Assembly (NCBI RefSeq): GCF_900111365.1
Contig: NZ_FOGZ01000005.1
Location: forward strand, 58,535-122,534
Length of the DNA stretch: 64,000 nt
Source: Propionibacterium cyclohexanicum
Lineage (GTDB): Bacteria; Actinomycetota; Actinomycetes; Propionibacteriales; Propionibacteriaceae
Direction of reading: 5' to 3'
Below, piece after piece: positions 1 through 11,709 of the stretch. Within the stretch, counting starts at the first letter, position 1. Each line of letters begins with the position of its first letter. Below the pieces are notes generated by a model. The model saw nothing but the letters and a program-made list of their open reading frames with translations. It ran no database searches and was not told the origin of the DNA. Position numbers and translations under genes: made by a program.

Positions 1-1130
<1,130 letters not shown>

Positions 1131-1191
1131 GACAGATGAGCAGGAAGACCCCTCGCGGGGTGACGAGCAGGAATGAGGAAGACAGGACGCC

Positions 1192-2829
1192 ATGGCTGAA
1201 CTGAGCATCAGTCCGGACGAGATCCGGGCAGCGCTGGACTCCTTCGTGAAGGGATTCACCCCCGCGCAGGCGAGCACCGAAGAGGTGGGCACCGTCATCT
1301 CGTCCGGTGACGGCATCGCCCACGTCGAGGGGCTGCCCAGCGCAATGGCCAATGAGCTGCTCACCTTCGAGAACGGCACGATGGGCATCGCCCTCAACCT
1401 CGATGCCCGCGAGATCGGCGTCGTCGTGCTCGGCGATTCCGACGGCATCGACGAGGGTTCGACGGTGCACGGCACCGGAGAGATCCTGTCCGTGCCCGTC
1501 GGTGACGGCTACCTGGGGCGGGTCGTCGACGCCATGGGCAACCCGATCGACGGCAAGGGCCCGATCGAGGGCATTGAGGGGCGCCGACCACTCGAGCTCC
1601 AGGCGGCAGGCGTGATGGACCGCCAGGAGGTCCGCGAGCCGCTGATGACCGGCTTGAAGGCGGTCGACTCGATGATCCCGGTAGGTCGTGGTCAGCGGGA
1701 GCTCATCATCGGGGACCGCAAGACAGGCAAGACCGCGATCGCCACCGACACGATCCTCAACCAGCTCGACAACTGGAAGTCCGGCGATCCGAAAAAGCAG
1801 GTGCGCTGCATCTATGTAGCAGTCGGGCAGAAGAACACCACCGTCGCCGAGGTGGTCGAGAAGCTGGAGAAGGCCGGCGCGATGGCGTACACCACCGTCG
1901 TCAATTCGCCCGCATCCGATCCCGCCGGGTTCAAGTACATCGCCCCCTATTCGGGCTCCGCCATCGGGCAGCACTGGATGTACAACGGCAAACATGTGCT
2001 CATCGTCTTCGATGACCTCACCAAGCAGGCCGAGGCCTATCGCGCCATGTCGCTGCTGCTGCGCCGCCCACCGGGCCGCGAGGCCTATCCCGGCGATGTC
2101 TTCTACCTGCACAGCCGGCTGCTGGAGCGCTGCGCGAAGCTCTCCGACGAGCTGGGCGGCGGTTCGATGACCGGCCTGCCGATCGTGGAGACCAAGGCCA
2201 ACGACATCTCCGCCTATATCCCAACCAATGTGATCTCCATCACCGACGGCCAGATCTTCCTGCTCTCCGACCTGTTCAATGCCAATCAGCGCCCCGCGGT
2301 CGACGTCGGCCTGTCGGTGAGCCGGGTCGGCGGCGCGGCCCAGACGAAGGCGATGAAGAAGGTCTCCGGGACGCTGAAGATCGACCTGGCCCAGTACCGC
2401 GACATGCAGGCCTTCGCGATGTTCGCTTCCGATCTGGACGCCACGAGCCGCCGCCAGCTGGACCGGGGCGCACGCCTCACCGAGCTGCTGCGCCAGGACC
2501 AGGCCCATCCCTTCAGGATGGAGGACCAGGTGGTATCCATCTGGTCCGGCGTCAACGGGCGCCTCGACGATGTGCCGGTCGAGGACGTGCTGCGCTTCGA
2601 GAGTGGCTTCCTGGACTACCTGAGGGAGAACTCCGATGTCCTCACGACGATCGCCGACAGCGGTGAGCTCTCCGACGAGTCGGTCGAGGAGCTGAGCCGG
2701 CGTATCGACGATTTCAAGCAGGGCTTCCGCACCGGTGACGGCGGGCGGCTCACCGGCGGCCGCGAGGCCGCCCCGGTTGCCACCAAGGACATCAATCAGG
2801 CCAAGATCGTCGCCACCGAGAGGGCGTGA
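1192..2829 (+). CDS. atpA: ATP synthase F1 subunit alpha
   Basis: 545 residues, normal length for actinobacterial alpha. It forms the alpha3beta3 hexamer and carries the non-catalytic nucleotide site. A Walker A motif GDRKTGKT lies at residues 174-181, and the conserved segments around the family signature ([13 protein letters not shown] near residue 365) are present. The ATG is preceded by an AGGAAG-type ribosome site. Three bases separate its stop from atpG, indicating tight co-translation in the operon. Confidence 0.98.
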   Translation: MAELSISPDEIRAALDSFVKGFTPAQASTEEVGTVISSGDGIAHVEGLPSAMANELLTFENGTMGIALNLDAREIGVVVLGDSDGIDEGSTVHGTGEILSVPVGDGYLGRVVDAMGNPIDGKGPIEGIEGRRPLELQAAGVMDRQEVREPLMTGLKAVDSMIPVGRGQRELIIGDRKTGKTAIATDTILNQLDNWKSGDPKKQVRCIYVAVGQKNTTVAEVVEKLEKAGAMAYTTVVNSPASDPAGFKYIAPYSGSAIGQHWMYNGKHVLIVFDDLTKQAEAYRAMSLLLRRPPGREAYPGDVFYLHSRLLERCAKLSDELGGGSMTGLPIVETKANDISAYIPTNVISITDGQIFLLSDLFNANQRPAVDVGLSVSRVGGAAQTKAMKKVSGTLKIDLAQYRDMQAFAMFASDLDATSRRQLDRGARLTELLRQDQAHPFRMEDQVVSIWSGVNGRLDDVPVEDVLRFESGFLDYLRENSDVLTTIADSGELSDESVEELSRRIDDFKQGFRTGDGGRLTGGREAAPVATKDINQAKIVATERA

Positions 2830-2832
2830 GCC

Positions 2833-3780
2833 ATGCCGGCATCCCTTCGTGAGCTGAGGCAGCGCAAGACCTCGGTCTCCACGACGATGAAGATCACCAG
2901 GGCGATGGAGCTCATCGCGGCCTCGCGAGTGACCCGGGCTCAGCAGAAGGCCCGCGGGGCCGACGAGTACACCCGCGAACTGGTGCGCGCCGTCTCGGCG
3001 GTCGCCGCGTACTCGCGGGCCGAGCACCCGCTGGTCAGCGAAGTGGCGAACCCGTCGCGAGCGGCTGTCCTGGTGATCAACTCCGATCGTGGCCTGGCGG
3101 GCGGCTACCCCGCCGCCGTCATGAAGGTGGCCGAGGGACTGCTGGAGCACCTTGCGGAGGCCGGGCTCGGCACCGAGATCTACACCGTCGGACGCAAGGC
3201 CCAGGAGTACTTCACCTTTCGCCGTGTCCCCGTGGAGCACTCGTGGACCGGCTTCAGCGAGGAGCCGCACTACGAGAATGCTCGTGATATCGGCAACACC
3301 CTCATCGACAAGCTTTTCCAGCCCACCGCCGAGGGCGGCGTCGACGAGATCCATGTGGTGTACACGCGCTTCCAGTCGCTGGTGAGCCAGCGCCCCGAGC
3401 TCGTCCGGCTGTTGCCGCTGCAGGTCGTCAAGGCCACCGATCCCGGCACCGATCTGTCGAGCGGCGCGACGATGCTCGATGGGCCCGAGGAGGGGGACAT
3501 CGTGCCGCCGTACACCTTCGAACCCGATCCGGAGACCGTACTCGGCGCGCTGCTTCCGCTGTATGTCATCGATCGAGTGAAATACATGCTGCGGGAGTCG
3601 GCGGCCTCCGAGCTGGCGGCGCGTCAGCAGGCCATGCATTCGGCCACCGACAACGCCAAGCAGCTCATCGACAGCTTGACCCGGCAGGCGAACCAGGCGC
3701 GCCAGGGTGAGATCACCCAGGAAATCAACGAAATCGTGGGCGGCGCCGGAGCGTTGTCCGAGTCCACACAGGAGATCTGA
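2833..3780 (+). CDS. atpG: ATP synthase F1 subunit gamma
   Basis: 315 residues. Gamma is the rotating central shaft. The N-terminal helix begins SLRELRQRKTSV and contains the TMKITRAMELIAASR stretch, and the C-terminal helix holds RQQAMHSATDNAKQLID, both signatures of the family. A loop near residues 205-225 is longer than in E. coli, as is common in actinobacteria. The stop codon is immediately followed by the atpD ATG with no gap. Confidence 0.97.
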   Translation: MPASLRELRQRKTSVSTTMKITRAMELIAASRVTRAQQKARGADEYTRELVRAVSAVAAYSRAEHPLVSEVANPSRAAVLVINSDRGLAGGYPAAVMKVAEGLLEHLAEAGLGTEIYTVGRKAQEYFTFRRVPVEHSWTGFSEEPHYENARDIGNTLIDKLFQPTAEGGVDEIHVVYTRFQSLVSQRPELVRLLPLQVVKATDPGTDLSSGATMLDGPEEGDIVPPYTFEPDPETVLGALLPLYVIDRVKYMLRESAASELAARQQAMHSATDNAKQLIDSLTRQANQARQGEITQEINEIVGGAGALSESTQEI

Positions 3781-5231
<1,451 letters not shown>

Positions 5232-5232
<1 letters not shown>

Positions 5233-5699
5233 TGGCCGATCCTCTCCAGGTAGAGGTGGTCGCTGCCGACGGCAAGGTCTGGGAGGGCCAGGCGCTCAGC
5301 GTCATCGCGCGAACCAGCGAGGGCGACATCGGGATCTTGGCCAACCACGAGGCGCTCATGGCCGCCTTGGTGCCGTGTGCGGTGGAAGTGACCACACTGG
5401 ACGGCACCGACGAGATCTTCGCCGTGTCCGACGGGTTCATCTCGGTGTTCCGCAATCGCGTGTCGCTGCTCAGCTCCTTCGGGGAGCGGGCGGCCGAGAT
5501 CTCGGTCGACGCAGCGCGCAGCACCATCGCGCACCTGCACGAGCGGATCGATTCGGGCGATGCGACGCACGAGGAGGAACGCCAGTACAACCATGCGGTG
5601 GGCCAGCTGAGGGCCGCAGAGAAGTTCGCTGCCAAGGCGAAAGGCGACCAGGCCAGCGAGTTCACCCCGCAGCCGGCTCACCTTCGCCCGGGCAATTGA
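5232..5699 (+). CDS. atpC: ATP synthase F1 subunit epsilon
   Basis: 155 residues. Epsilon sits at the foot of the central stalk and can inhibit ATP hydrolysis. The N-terminal beta-sandwich (LQVEVVAADGKVWEG, then DIGILANHEALMAAL) is typical. The ATG at 5232 overlaps the atpD stop; a longer in-frame start at 5205 would run into atpD and is unlikely. The C-terminal helical part is long and charged and ends with a loose tail. It is the last gene of the ATP synthase operon. Confidence 0.96.
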
Positions 5700-5737
5700 T
5701 CGACGCAGCTGGTCAAGGGCCAGTTGGCTGGGCACGA

Positions 5738-5749
5738 TAGGTTGTGTCC
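5738..5749 (+). promoter_or_regulatory. Predicted -10 box (TAGGTT) of a leaderless DUF2550 transcript
   Basis: TAGGTT is followed by six bases and then the ATG at 5750. A TANNNT box 6-7 bases before a start codon is the usual layout of actinobacterial leaderless promoters and recurs at seven other genes in this window. No ribosome binding site precedes the ATG. It would let DUF2550 be expressed separately from the ATP synthase operon. Confidence 0.5.
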
Positions 5750-6214
5750 ATGGGTCTGTTGCCGACGGCAGAACTCGTCGTCCTCGCGGTCGTGGTCGGC
5801 CTGCTCGCAGCGCTCACCCTGGTATTCGTGAGGCGGCGCTATCTGTCGCGCACCGGCGGGGTGTTCGACTGCGAGCTGCGCTCGCTGGACGCGGGCTCGA
5901 GCGGACGCTGGATCGATGGCCTGGCGCACTACGATGCGAATTCCCTGGAGTGGTATCGGATCCTCTCGATGAGCTTCCGGCCACGCGTGGTGCTCAGACG
6001 CCGGATGACCCGGCTGCTGGATCACCGGGCAGCCACTCCCGAGGAGGTTCCCGCCCTGCTGGCCGGGCACCGGGTGGTGCGGCTGGAGGTCCGCAGCTCC
6101 AGCGGCGAGGAACGGATCTGGGAGCTCGCCATGGCGCGCGAGTCATTGGTGGGGTTGATGAGCTGGCTGGAGGCTGCGCCTCCCGGAGGAGCGAGTTACA
6201 AGGAATATGAGTGA
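5750..6214 (+). CDS. DUF2550 family membrane-anchored protein
   Basis: 154 residues. One N-terminal membrane helix (TAELVVLAVVVGLLAALTLVFV) is followed by basic residues and a soluble domain of unknown function. DUF2550 genes directly follow atpC in many actinobacteria, including mycobacteria, and position and topology match. A GTG at 5744 is possible, but a TAGGTT box at 5738-5743 lies six bases before the ATG at 5750, which fits a leaderless transcript starting at that ATG. The stop overlaps the next gene by eight bases. Confidence 0.85.
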   Translation: MGLLPTAELVVLAVVVGLLAALTLVFVRRRYLSRTGGVFDCELRSLDAGSSGRWIDGLAHYDANSLEWYRILSMSFRPRVVLRRRMTRLLDHRAATPEEVPALLAGHRVVRLEVRSSSGEERIWELAMARESLVGLMSWLEAAPPGGASYKEYE

Positions 6215-7286
6215 GCCAGTGAGGGAAAACAGCGCGCTGCGCGGGGAGTTCAAGGTCAGGGGAGGCAAGCTCGTCGTCGTCGACCTGGACATCAGGGACG
6301 GGCATTTCGCCAACACCCACCTGTCGGGTGACTTCTTCCTGGAACCGGACACCGCGCTGGAGCAGATCAATGCCGGGGTGAACGGCATGCCGGCGTCCTC
6401 GACGGTGGCGCAGCTGAGCGCCTCGATCTCTGCCCGGCTCGACGAGTCGGTGCGGATGGTCGGCTTCGACCCCTCCTCGGTGGCGATTGCCGTGCGCCGC
6501 GCGGCCGGGCAGGCCACCCGTTGGGAAGATCTCACCTTCGAGGTCATCGGTCCGAAGGTCCTTGATCCGACCCTGCACGTGGCCTTGGACCAGGTGATTC
6601 CCGAGGAGGTCTCCACGGGGGCCCGCCGCCCGGTGATGCGCCTGTGGGACTGGGACCGTCCTCTGGTGGTGATCGGCTCCTTCCAGTCCGTGCGCAATGA
6701 GGTCGACCTCGACAACGCGCAGCGTTACGGCATCAAGGTGGTGCGCCGGGTCACCGGCGGCGGTGCGATGTTCATGGAGCCCGGCAACTGCATCACCTAT
6801 TCGCTGGTGGTGCCGGGCTCCCTCGTCGAAGGGCTCAGCTACGAACAGTCCTATGCCTATCTCGACGACTGGGTGCTCGGGGCTCTCGCGGAGGTGGGAG
6901 TTCATGCCAGCTACAAGCCGCTCAACGACATCGCCAGTGACAAGGGCAAGATCGGCGGTGCCGCCCAGCGGCGGCTCGTGGACGGAACGGTTCTCCACCA
7001 CGTGACGATGAGCTATGACATCGATGCCGACAAGATGATGGAGGTGCTGCGGATCGGCCGGGAGAAACTGTCGGACAAGGGCACGCGCAGCGCGAACAAG
7101 CGCGTCGACCCGATGCGTTCGCAGACCGGACTGGCGCGCGCCGAGATCTTCGAGCGCTTCCTGGACTACTTCCGGGCCCGCTACCGCTGTGTGGACTCCG
7201 ACTACACCGAGTACGAGATGCAGCGGGCGCACGAACTGCTCGACGCGAAGTTCAACAATCCGGAGTGGACCTATCGGGTGCCCTGA
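6207..7286 (+). CDS. lplA: Lipoate-protein ligase A with N-terminal accessory domain
   Basis: 359 residues. It activates lipoate with ATP and attaches it to lysines of E2 and GcvH proteins. Residues about 12-90 resemble the small accessory domain (GGKLVVVDLDI then SGDFFLEP), which in E. coli LplA is at the C-terminus; here it precedes the catalytic BPL/LPL domain (about 105-340). The catalytic domain has RRVTGGGAMF near 178-187 and the lipoyl-AMP-binding KIGGAAQ near 248-254. The ATG overlaps the DUF2550 stop region. Function is confident; substrate preference (lipoate or octanoate) is not visible. Confidence 0.9.
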   Translation: MSEPVRENSALRGEFKVRGGKLVVVDLDIRDGHFANTHLSGDFFLEPDTALEQINAGVNGMPASSTVAQLSASISARLDESVRMVGFDPSSVAIAVRRAAGQATRWEDLTFEVIGPKVLDPTLHVALDQVIPEEVSTGARRPVMRLWDWDRPLVVIGSFQSVRNEVDLDNAQRYGIKVVRRVTGGGAMFMEPGNCITYSLVVPGSLVEGLSYEQSYAYLDDWVLGALAEVGVHASYKPLNDIASDKGKIGGAAQRRLVDGTVLHHVTMSYDIDADKMMEVLRIGREKLSDKGTRSANKRVDPMRSQTGLARAEIFERFLDYFRARYRCVDSDYTEYEMQRAHELLDAKFNNPEWTYRVP

Positions 7287-7349
7287 CCACCGGCCTGCCT
7301 CCCGCATCAGCGGGGACGCGGCGCAGACCCTTGTTCGAGCACGCCACGC

Positions 7350-7991
7350 TCACGACTGCGCCTGCTTGGCCTCCTGGTATTGCGCGAAGCGGCGCTCACC
7401 ACCAGGGATCCACAGCACCTCGGGGCGCCCGGCGACGACATTGGCGTGTCGGGCAAGGTTGAAGAAGAGGTCGGACAGCCGGTTGAGGTACTTGATGGCC
7501 AGCAGGTGTACCCCCCCGGCCGGAGCCGAGTCCTCCTCCTGGCCCCCGTACACCTCGACGGCCTCCCATGCGGCCCGTTCCGCGCGCCGGCAGGTGGAGC
7601 GGCAGACATGCAGCTGGGCTGCCAGCGGGCTGCCTCCAGGCAGGATGAACGAATGCAGATTCGGCAGCTCCTCGCCGTACTCGTCGCACCAGCGCTCGAG
7701 CCGGTCGATCGAGGGCTGCTCGACCCGCAGCGGATCGAACTTCGGATGCTCCTCGACCGGCGCCGACAGGTCTGCGCCCACATCGAACAGCTCGTTCTGG
7801 ATGATCGTGAGGACCTCCCGCAGGTGCTCGTCCGGATCCAGGGTCAGGGCCACACCGACGGCACAGTTCGTCTCGTCGCACTGCCCGTAGGCATGCACAC
7901 GAGGGTCGGTCTTGTGCGTCAGGTCATTGTTGGACAGTCGGGTAGCCCCGGCATCGCCGGTTCGGGTGTAGATGCGGGTGAGGTTTACCAT
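7350..7991 (-). CDS. Cob(I)alamin adenosyltransferase, PduO type
   Basis: 213 residues. It transfers the adenosyl group of ATP to cob(I)alamin to make AdoCbl, the cofactor of methylmalonyl-CoA mutase. The N-terminal ATP-binding TRIYTRTGDAG motif, a divergent dimer-interface segment (AYGQCDETNCAVG in place of the usual DELNS), and the FILPGGS plus CRRAERAAW helix are clear. The ATG at 7991 is preceded by TAAGCT with a seven-base gap, suggesting a leaderless mRNA; this rules out the longer open frame up to 8129. The presence of methylmalonyl-CoA epimerase in the same window fits its role. Confidence 0.93.
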   Translation of the reverse strand: MVNLTRIYTRTGDAGATRLSNNDLTHKTDPRVHAYGQCDETNCAVGVALTLDPDEHLREVLTIIQNELFDVGADLSAPVEEHPKFDPLRVEQPSIDRLERWCDEYGEELPNLHSFILPGGSPLAAQLHVCRSTCRRAERAAWEAVEVYGGQEEDSAPAGGVHLLAIKYLNRLSDLFFNLARHANVVAGRPEVLWIPGGERRFAQYQEAKQAQS

Positions 7992-7998
7992 AGCGCCC

Positions 7999-8004
7999 AG
8001 CTTA
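7999..8004 (-). promoter_or_regulatory. Predicted -10 box (TAAGCT) of a leaderless adenosyltransferase transcript
   Basis: On the minus strand TAAGCT is followed by seven bases and the ATG at 7991, with no ribosome binding site between. The layout is the same as at nucS and other genes here, and it fixes the start of the cobalamin adenosyltransferase. Confidence 0.5.
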
Positions 8005-8121
8005 GGGGTTGGCCGTAACCCCCGAAAGAGTTGACATGGCCGCCCGCAGGGGCCCGTCGGGGCCCCCGGTGGGGCTTGCGCGTCCTCACGAGAGGTCATG
8101 GAGCAGGGGAGAGGATTGGGT

Positions 8122-8847
8122 GTGAACACTCACAGCAGACCATGGGACCGCGCTCACGCGGGCGGCCGGCACAGGGCATGGGCAGTACTGCTCGTGGTGA
8201 CGTCCGTGCTCGTGGCGGGGTGCGCGCAGACTTCCTCGCCGGCGAGCGATTCCGTTGCCCCCGGATCCATCACCACTTGTCAGTACACCCCCACCGGACG
8301 TCCCGCCAAGGCCGTCGACCCGCCCTCGGGGACAAGCGTCGCAACGAGCGGAAACGTGGTGCTCACCTTCTCGCTGCCGCCGGGGCCGGTCGTCATGACG
8401 CTCAACCGGGCGGATGCACCCTGTGCCGTGCACAGCCTGGAGACGCTGGCCTCGCAAGGCTTCTTCACCGGCACGAGTTGTCACCGGCTCACCACGCAGG
8501 GCATCTTCGTGCTGCAGTGCGGCGATCCCTCGGGCACTGGCAGGGGTGGACCGGGATATGGCTTCGCCAGCGAGCTGGGTGCCGCAAAGGCGCTGTGCTC
8601 CGGAGAAAAGGACGACTCCTGCGTCTATCCACGCGGGACAGTGGCGATGGCAGACCCCGAGACGACCGGCTCGCAGTTCTTCATCGTCTATCAGGACAGC
8701 CTCATGGCCCCCACGTACCCGGTGGTCGGCACCATCGACACCAAGGGCCTGTCGGTGGTGCGGGGGATAGCGGCACGCGGTATTGCACCCGATGCCTCAC
8801 CGAGTCCGGCGGCTCCGGCCAGTATTGCCCAGGTGGTGGCCGGCTGA
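8122..8847 (+). CDS. Cyclophilin-type peptidyl-prolyl isomerase lipoprotein
   Basis: 241 residues. The N-terminus has a basic region, a hydrophobic stretch and the lipobox VAGC, so the mature protein would be lipid-anchored outside the membrane. The rest is a cyclophilin-like domain: LNRADAPCAVHSLETLASQGFF, then SCHRL, and GSQFFIVYQD. Cyclophilins catalyse proline isomerisation in protein folding. The GTG at 8122 has GGGGAGAGG eight bases before it; the in-frame ATG at 8098 is an alternative. Some active-site positions differ from the classical enzymes, so catalytic activity is not assured. Confidence 0.88.
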   Translation: MNTHSRPWDRAHAGGRHRAWAVLLVVTSVLVAGCAQTSSPASDSVAPGSITTCQYTPTGRPAKAVDPPSGTSVATSGNVVLTFSLPPGPVVMTLNRADAPCAVHSLETLASQGFFTGTSCHRLTTQGIFVLQCGDPSGTGRGGPGYGFASELGAAKALCSGEKDDSCVYPRGTVAMADPETTGSQFFIVYQDSLMAPTYPVVGTIDTKGLSVVRGIAARGIAPDASPSPAAPASIAQVVAG

Positions 8848-8866
8848 GGTAGGTCAGCACCGCCGA

Positions 8867-9643
8867 TCACGCCTGCGAGCGCATCAGGGTCATCACTGCG
8901 ATGATCATGAGGGACGCACTGAGGCCCAGCAGATAAATCCCCGAGGCCAGCGCACCGGTGAGATTTCCTGAGTCGAGGCTGTGCACCAGATTCAGCGCCT
9001 GCCAGAAAGGGAACATCTTCACAATGAGGCAGACCAGCTTCGGATAGACGGAGACGGGGTAGAACACGCCCGAAAACATGGTCATGACCACACCGCAGAA
9101 GCGTGCGACGTCGAGCTGATCCCTGCTCCTGACAAGAATGGGGATGCTCACCCCCACAGTGGCGAACACGATGCCAATGAGCGGTACTGCCAGTGCCATG
9201 GCGACAAGATTCGAGTGGATTCCGAAAACCCTGCTCGCCACCAGGAAGCCAAGTGCGTACAGCACACCGCGAAGGGTGAGATGGACTGTCTCGCCCAGCA
9301 CCACGGAACTTGCTGACAGCGGCGTCAGGAGAATGGCCTCATAGAACTGATTCAGGTGCGCCTTTCGATAGCTGCCGTCGATCCAATCAGTGAAACATGC
9401 ATTGAAGACGGCCATCACCACCAGACCGGGTGTCAAGAACTCGGCGTAGGAGCGGTATCCCCACGCGGCACTTGCGCTGGCGAGGTGACGTGACAGGCCG
9501 AACCTCAGACTCAGCTGGTAGAGCACGGCCAGGAGGGCGCCCGAGGGAATGAGCCACAGACTCTGGGACCGCGACAGGACCAGTTCGTGCCTGAAGACCA
9601 GTGTCCAGTCCATGCCACGGAGCAGGCGTTGCCGTGTGGACAT
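8867..9643 (-). CDS. ABC-2 type transporter permease (NodJ-like), second subunit
   Basis: 258 residues with about six membrane helices, the ABC-2 exporter permease fold. A cytoplasmic loop with FYEAILLTPLSASSVVLGE matches the family's conserved coupling region. The ATG at 9643 lies one base after the stop of the preceding permease gene. Together with the next two genes it makes an exporter with two different permeases and one ATPase. The substrate cannot be read from sequence; relatives export drugs, polysaccharide or lipo-oligosaccharide. The base composition is visibly less GC-rich than in the neighbours. Confidence 0.85.
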   Translation of the reverse strand: MSTRQRLLRGMDWTLVFRHELVLSRSQSLWLIPSGALLAVLYQLSLRFGLSRHLASASAAWGYRSYAEFLTPGLVVMAVFNACFTDWIDGSYRKAHLNQFYEAILLTPLSASSVVLGETVHLTLRGVLYALGFLVASRVFGIHSNLVAMALAVPLIGIVFATVGVSIPILVRSRDQLDVARFCGVVMTMFSGVFYPVSVYPKLVCLIVKMFPFWQALNLVHSLDSGNLTGALASGIYLLGLSASLMIIAVMTLMRSQA

Positions 9644-9644
9644 G

Positions 9645-10439
9645 TCAGCGCGCCAGTCTCCAGCGGAAACCAAGGCAACCACCAATCGAACCCACGCTCG
9701 TCACAATGAGCAGGAGGACGACATGCAGTGCCAATCCGGGTGCAGGGCTTCCTAGCAGCGCCCGGTTCACCAGGAGTGCATGCCACACTGGCGAGAACCA
9801 GGCGAACCACTGCACCGATGTGGGCAACAGACTTATGGGGGCGAATGCTCCGCCGAGAAGAAAAATCGCGGCGAATCCGCGGTAAATGGCGCTGTAGTGT
9901 CTCTCCGCGTGGGGGAAACGGGCGGTCAACGCTTGAAGGGGAGTGTAGAGCGCGAGTCCGGCGAGCACGGTCATCGGCAGCTGAGTTGCGGCGCCGATTG
10001 GACTCCACAGCCCGAAGGCGGCACCCAGTCCAGCAAAAAAACATGCCTGGGCGAGGATTCGGACGCCAACGGCAAGTGTCTCACCGAGCGAGATCTGCCA
10101 CGGGGAGAGAGGGGCATGTGACGCTGCGATGAAGTGCTGGTTCCCCTCGAATCCCAAGGTCACGGGCCACAGTGCGAATCCACCAGCAAGTGTCACCACG
10201 GTTCCCACCATGGCTCCGGTGCTGACATATACGGGATATTGCAAACCATCGATCGGAGTGGGAATTTGGCGACCCAAGCCAAATCCCAATGAGAGGATGT
10301 AGACGAGCGGGGCTCCTAGGTTCAGCACCAGTGAAGTGATCCAATGTGCCATGAATTCGTCACAACGAACCCTCGTGTATTGCCAGCACTCTTTGAGCCG
10401 GTCAGCAGTTCCGCCGAAATATGGGGGTGGCGCGCTCAA
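9645..10439 (-). CDS. ABC-2 type transporter permease (NodJ/DrrB-like), first subunit
   Basis: 264 residues with six predicted membrane segments and the ABC-2 pattern (FIAASHAPLSPWQISLGE before a membrane helix). The proposed start is a TTG at 10439 that overlaps the ATPase stop (TTGA), with AAGGAG eight bases upstream inside the ATPase gene; the frame is open further to 10505, but that would overlap the ATPase by 70 bases. It pairs with the next permease to form the membrane channel. Confidence 0.83.
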   Translation of the reverse strand: MSAPPPYFGGTADRLKECWQYTRVRCDEFMAHWITSLVLNLGAPLVYILSLGFGLGRQIPTPIDGLQYPVYVSTGAMVGTVVTLAGGFALWPVTLGFEGNQHFIAASHAPLSPWQISLGETLAVGVRILAQACFFAGLGAAFGLWSPIGAATQLPMTVLAGLALYTPLQALTARFPHAERHYSAIYRGFAAIFLLGGAFAPISLLPTSVQWFAWFSPVWHALLVNRALLGSPAPGLALHVVLLLIVTSVGSIGGCLGFRWRLAR

Positions 10440-11359
10440 TCTCTTAGCTCCTTGCCCGTCAATTGAAGATACACATCTTCGAGATTTGCGGTGCGTGTCT
10501 TGCAATCCGGCGTCCCGGCACCGGGGATGCCTGCTCTGCAGAGCTCGGAGACGGTCAGCTCGGCTGAGCCGGTGAAGATCTCAACCGTGCGTTCCTCGGC
10601 AGTGTACGAATAGCCGTGAACATCGGCAAACAGCTTGATCAGGCGATCTGAAGTTGCGTCCACGGGGATGGTGACCACTTCTTTGAGACAGTGGGTGCGG
10701 ATGAGTTCTTGTGGGCTGCCGTCGGCGATCAGACGGCCGTCGTCAATGATGAGTATGCGATCGCAGAGTTGTTCGGCTTCCTCCATGTAATGGGTGGCGA
10801 ACAGCGAAGTCAGCCCGGCCTGGTGGAGATCCCGGAGCTGGTCCCACAACAGGTGACGTGATTGGGGGTCAAGGCCCGTGGTGGGCTCATCAAGGAGCAG
10901 GACACGCGGGTGGTTGACGAGGGCGCGTGCGATGCTGAGGCGCCTTCGCATGCCGCCGGAAAGCTCCGGAATCTGCACTTCGCTCTTGTCTTCGAGGTGG
11001 GCAAAACGCAGCAATTCGGAAACCCGGTGAGCGAGCTCGGGGCCTCGCAGACCGAAGTATCGTCCGAATATCTCGAGGTTCTGTCTCACCCGGAGTTCTT
11101 GGTCAAGAGTATCTCTTTGCGGAACGATTCCCAGCTGTCGTCGGATTATTCGCCCCTTGCGTACTGGGTCGAGCCCGAGCACGCGAATGCTCCCACCACT
11201 TGGCCGGCTGTTTCCAGTGATTCTTCGCATCAGTGTCGATTTTCCGGCGCCATTGGGGCCGAGCAGACCGACCGTTTCGAACTCGTTAATGGCGAAGGAA
11301 AGCCCCGACAAGGCCCATTGCTTTCGATATCGCTTGAGGAGCGCGCGGGATTCAATCAC
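10436..11359 (-). CDS. ABC exporter ATP-binding protein (NodI/DrrA-like)
   Basis: 307 residues. Walker A GPNGAGKST near residue 34, the ABC signature LSGGMRRRLSIARAL, Walker B VLLLDEPTTGLDP and the switch His in FATHYMEEAE are all present, so it should be an active ATPase. The C-terminal 80 residues are the regulatory extension seen in DrrA/NodI exporters. It is first in the three-gene operon. The start codon is GTG at 11359 without a strong ribosome site. Confidence 0.93.
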   Translation of the reverse strand: MIESRALLKRYRKQWALSGLSFAINEFETVGLLGPNGAGKSTLMRRITGNSRPSGGSIRVLGLDPVRKGRIIRRQLGIVPQRDTLDQELRVRQNLEIFGRYFGLRGPELAHRVSELLRFAHLEDKSEVQIPELSGGMRRRLSIARALVNHPRVLLLDEPTTGLDPQSRHLLWDQLRDLHQAGLTSLFATHYMEEAEQLCDRILIIDDGRLIADGSPQELIRTHCLKEVVTIPVDATSDRLIKLFADVHGYSYTAEERTVEIFTGSAELTVSELCRAGIPGAGTPDCKTRTANLEDVYLQLTGKELRD

Positions 11360-11709
11360 AGGACTTGAAATTGGCCGCCTCCGGCGCGATGTCTTGAAGT
11401 AGATCGCTGATCTCGAGGAGATCCACAGCTCGCTTGCACACTGATTCAGTCAACACGGCGGATCGGCAGATCCTTGTCTTAGGAACGCTCGATGCTCAGC
11501 TCGCACGGGCGTCTTCATGGTAGGTTCAGATATTTCAACAAAATGCACTGTGTGACACGGGTTGGTATTTGACTTCTCGGGCAGCACAATACTCCAATTG
11601 AGCGAGCGTGACAACTATTCCGGTGATTGGTCGGCCGTGACCCGAATTGCGAGTCAAAGAGTTCAGAGCGTGGCCGAAGCACTGCCCGGTCCGCAGCCTC
11701 GCCGTGCCC
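11360..11709 (+). other. Intergenic region upstream of the ABC exporter, no gene seen
   Basis: 350 bases, more AT-rich than the core genes. It should hold the promoter of the minus-strand ABC exporter operon. A short hairpin (GGATC-ggca-GATCC near 11460-11475) is the only structure seen. I find no convincing coding frame, RNA or mobile-element end. It may mark the boundary of the acquired exporter segment. Confidence 0.5.

Noticed and set aside
7302..7316. Short CCCGC-GCGGG stem between converging lplA and adenosyltransferase genes
   Set aside because: Only five base pairs in GC-rich DNA; not distinguishable from chance.
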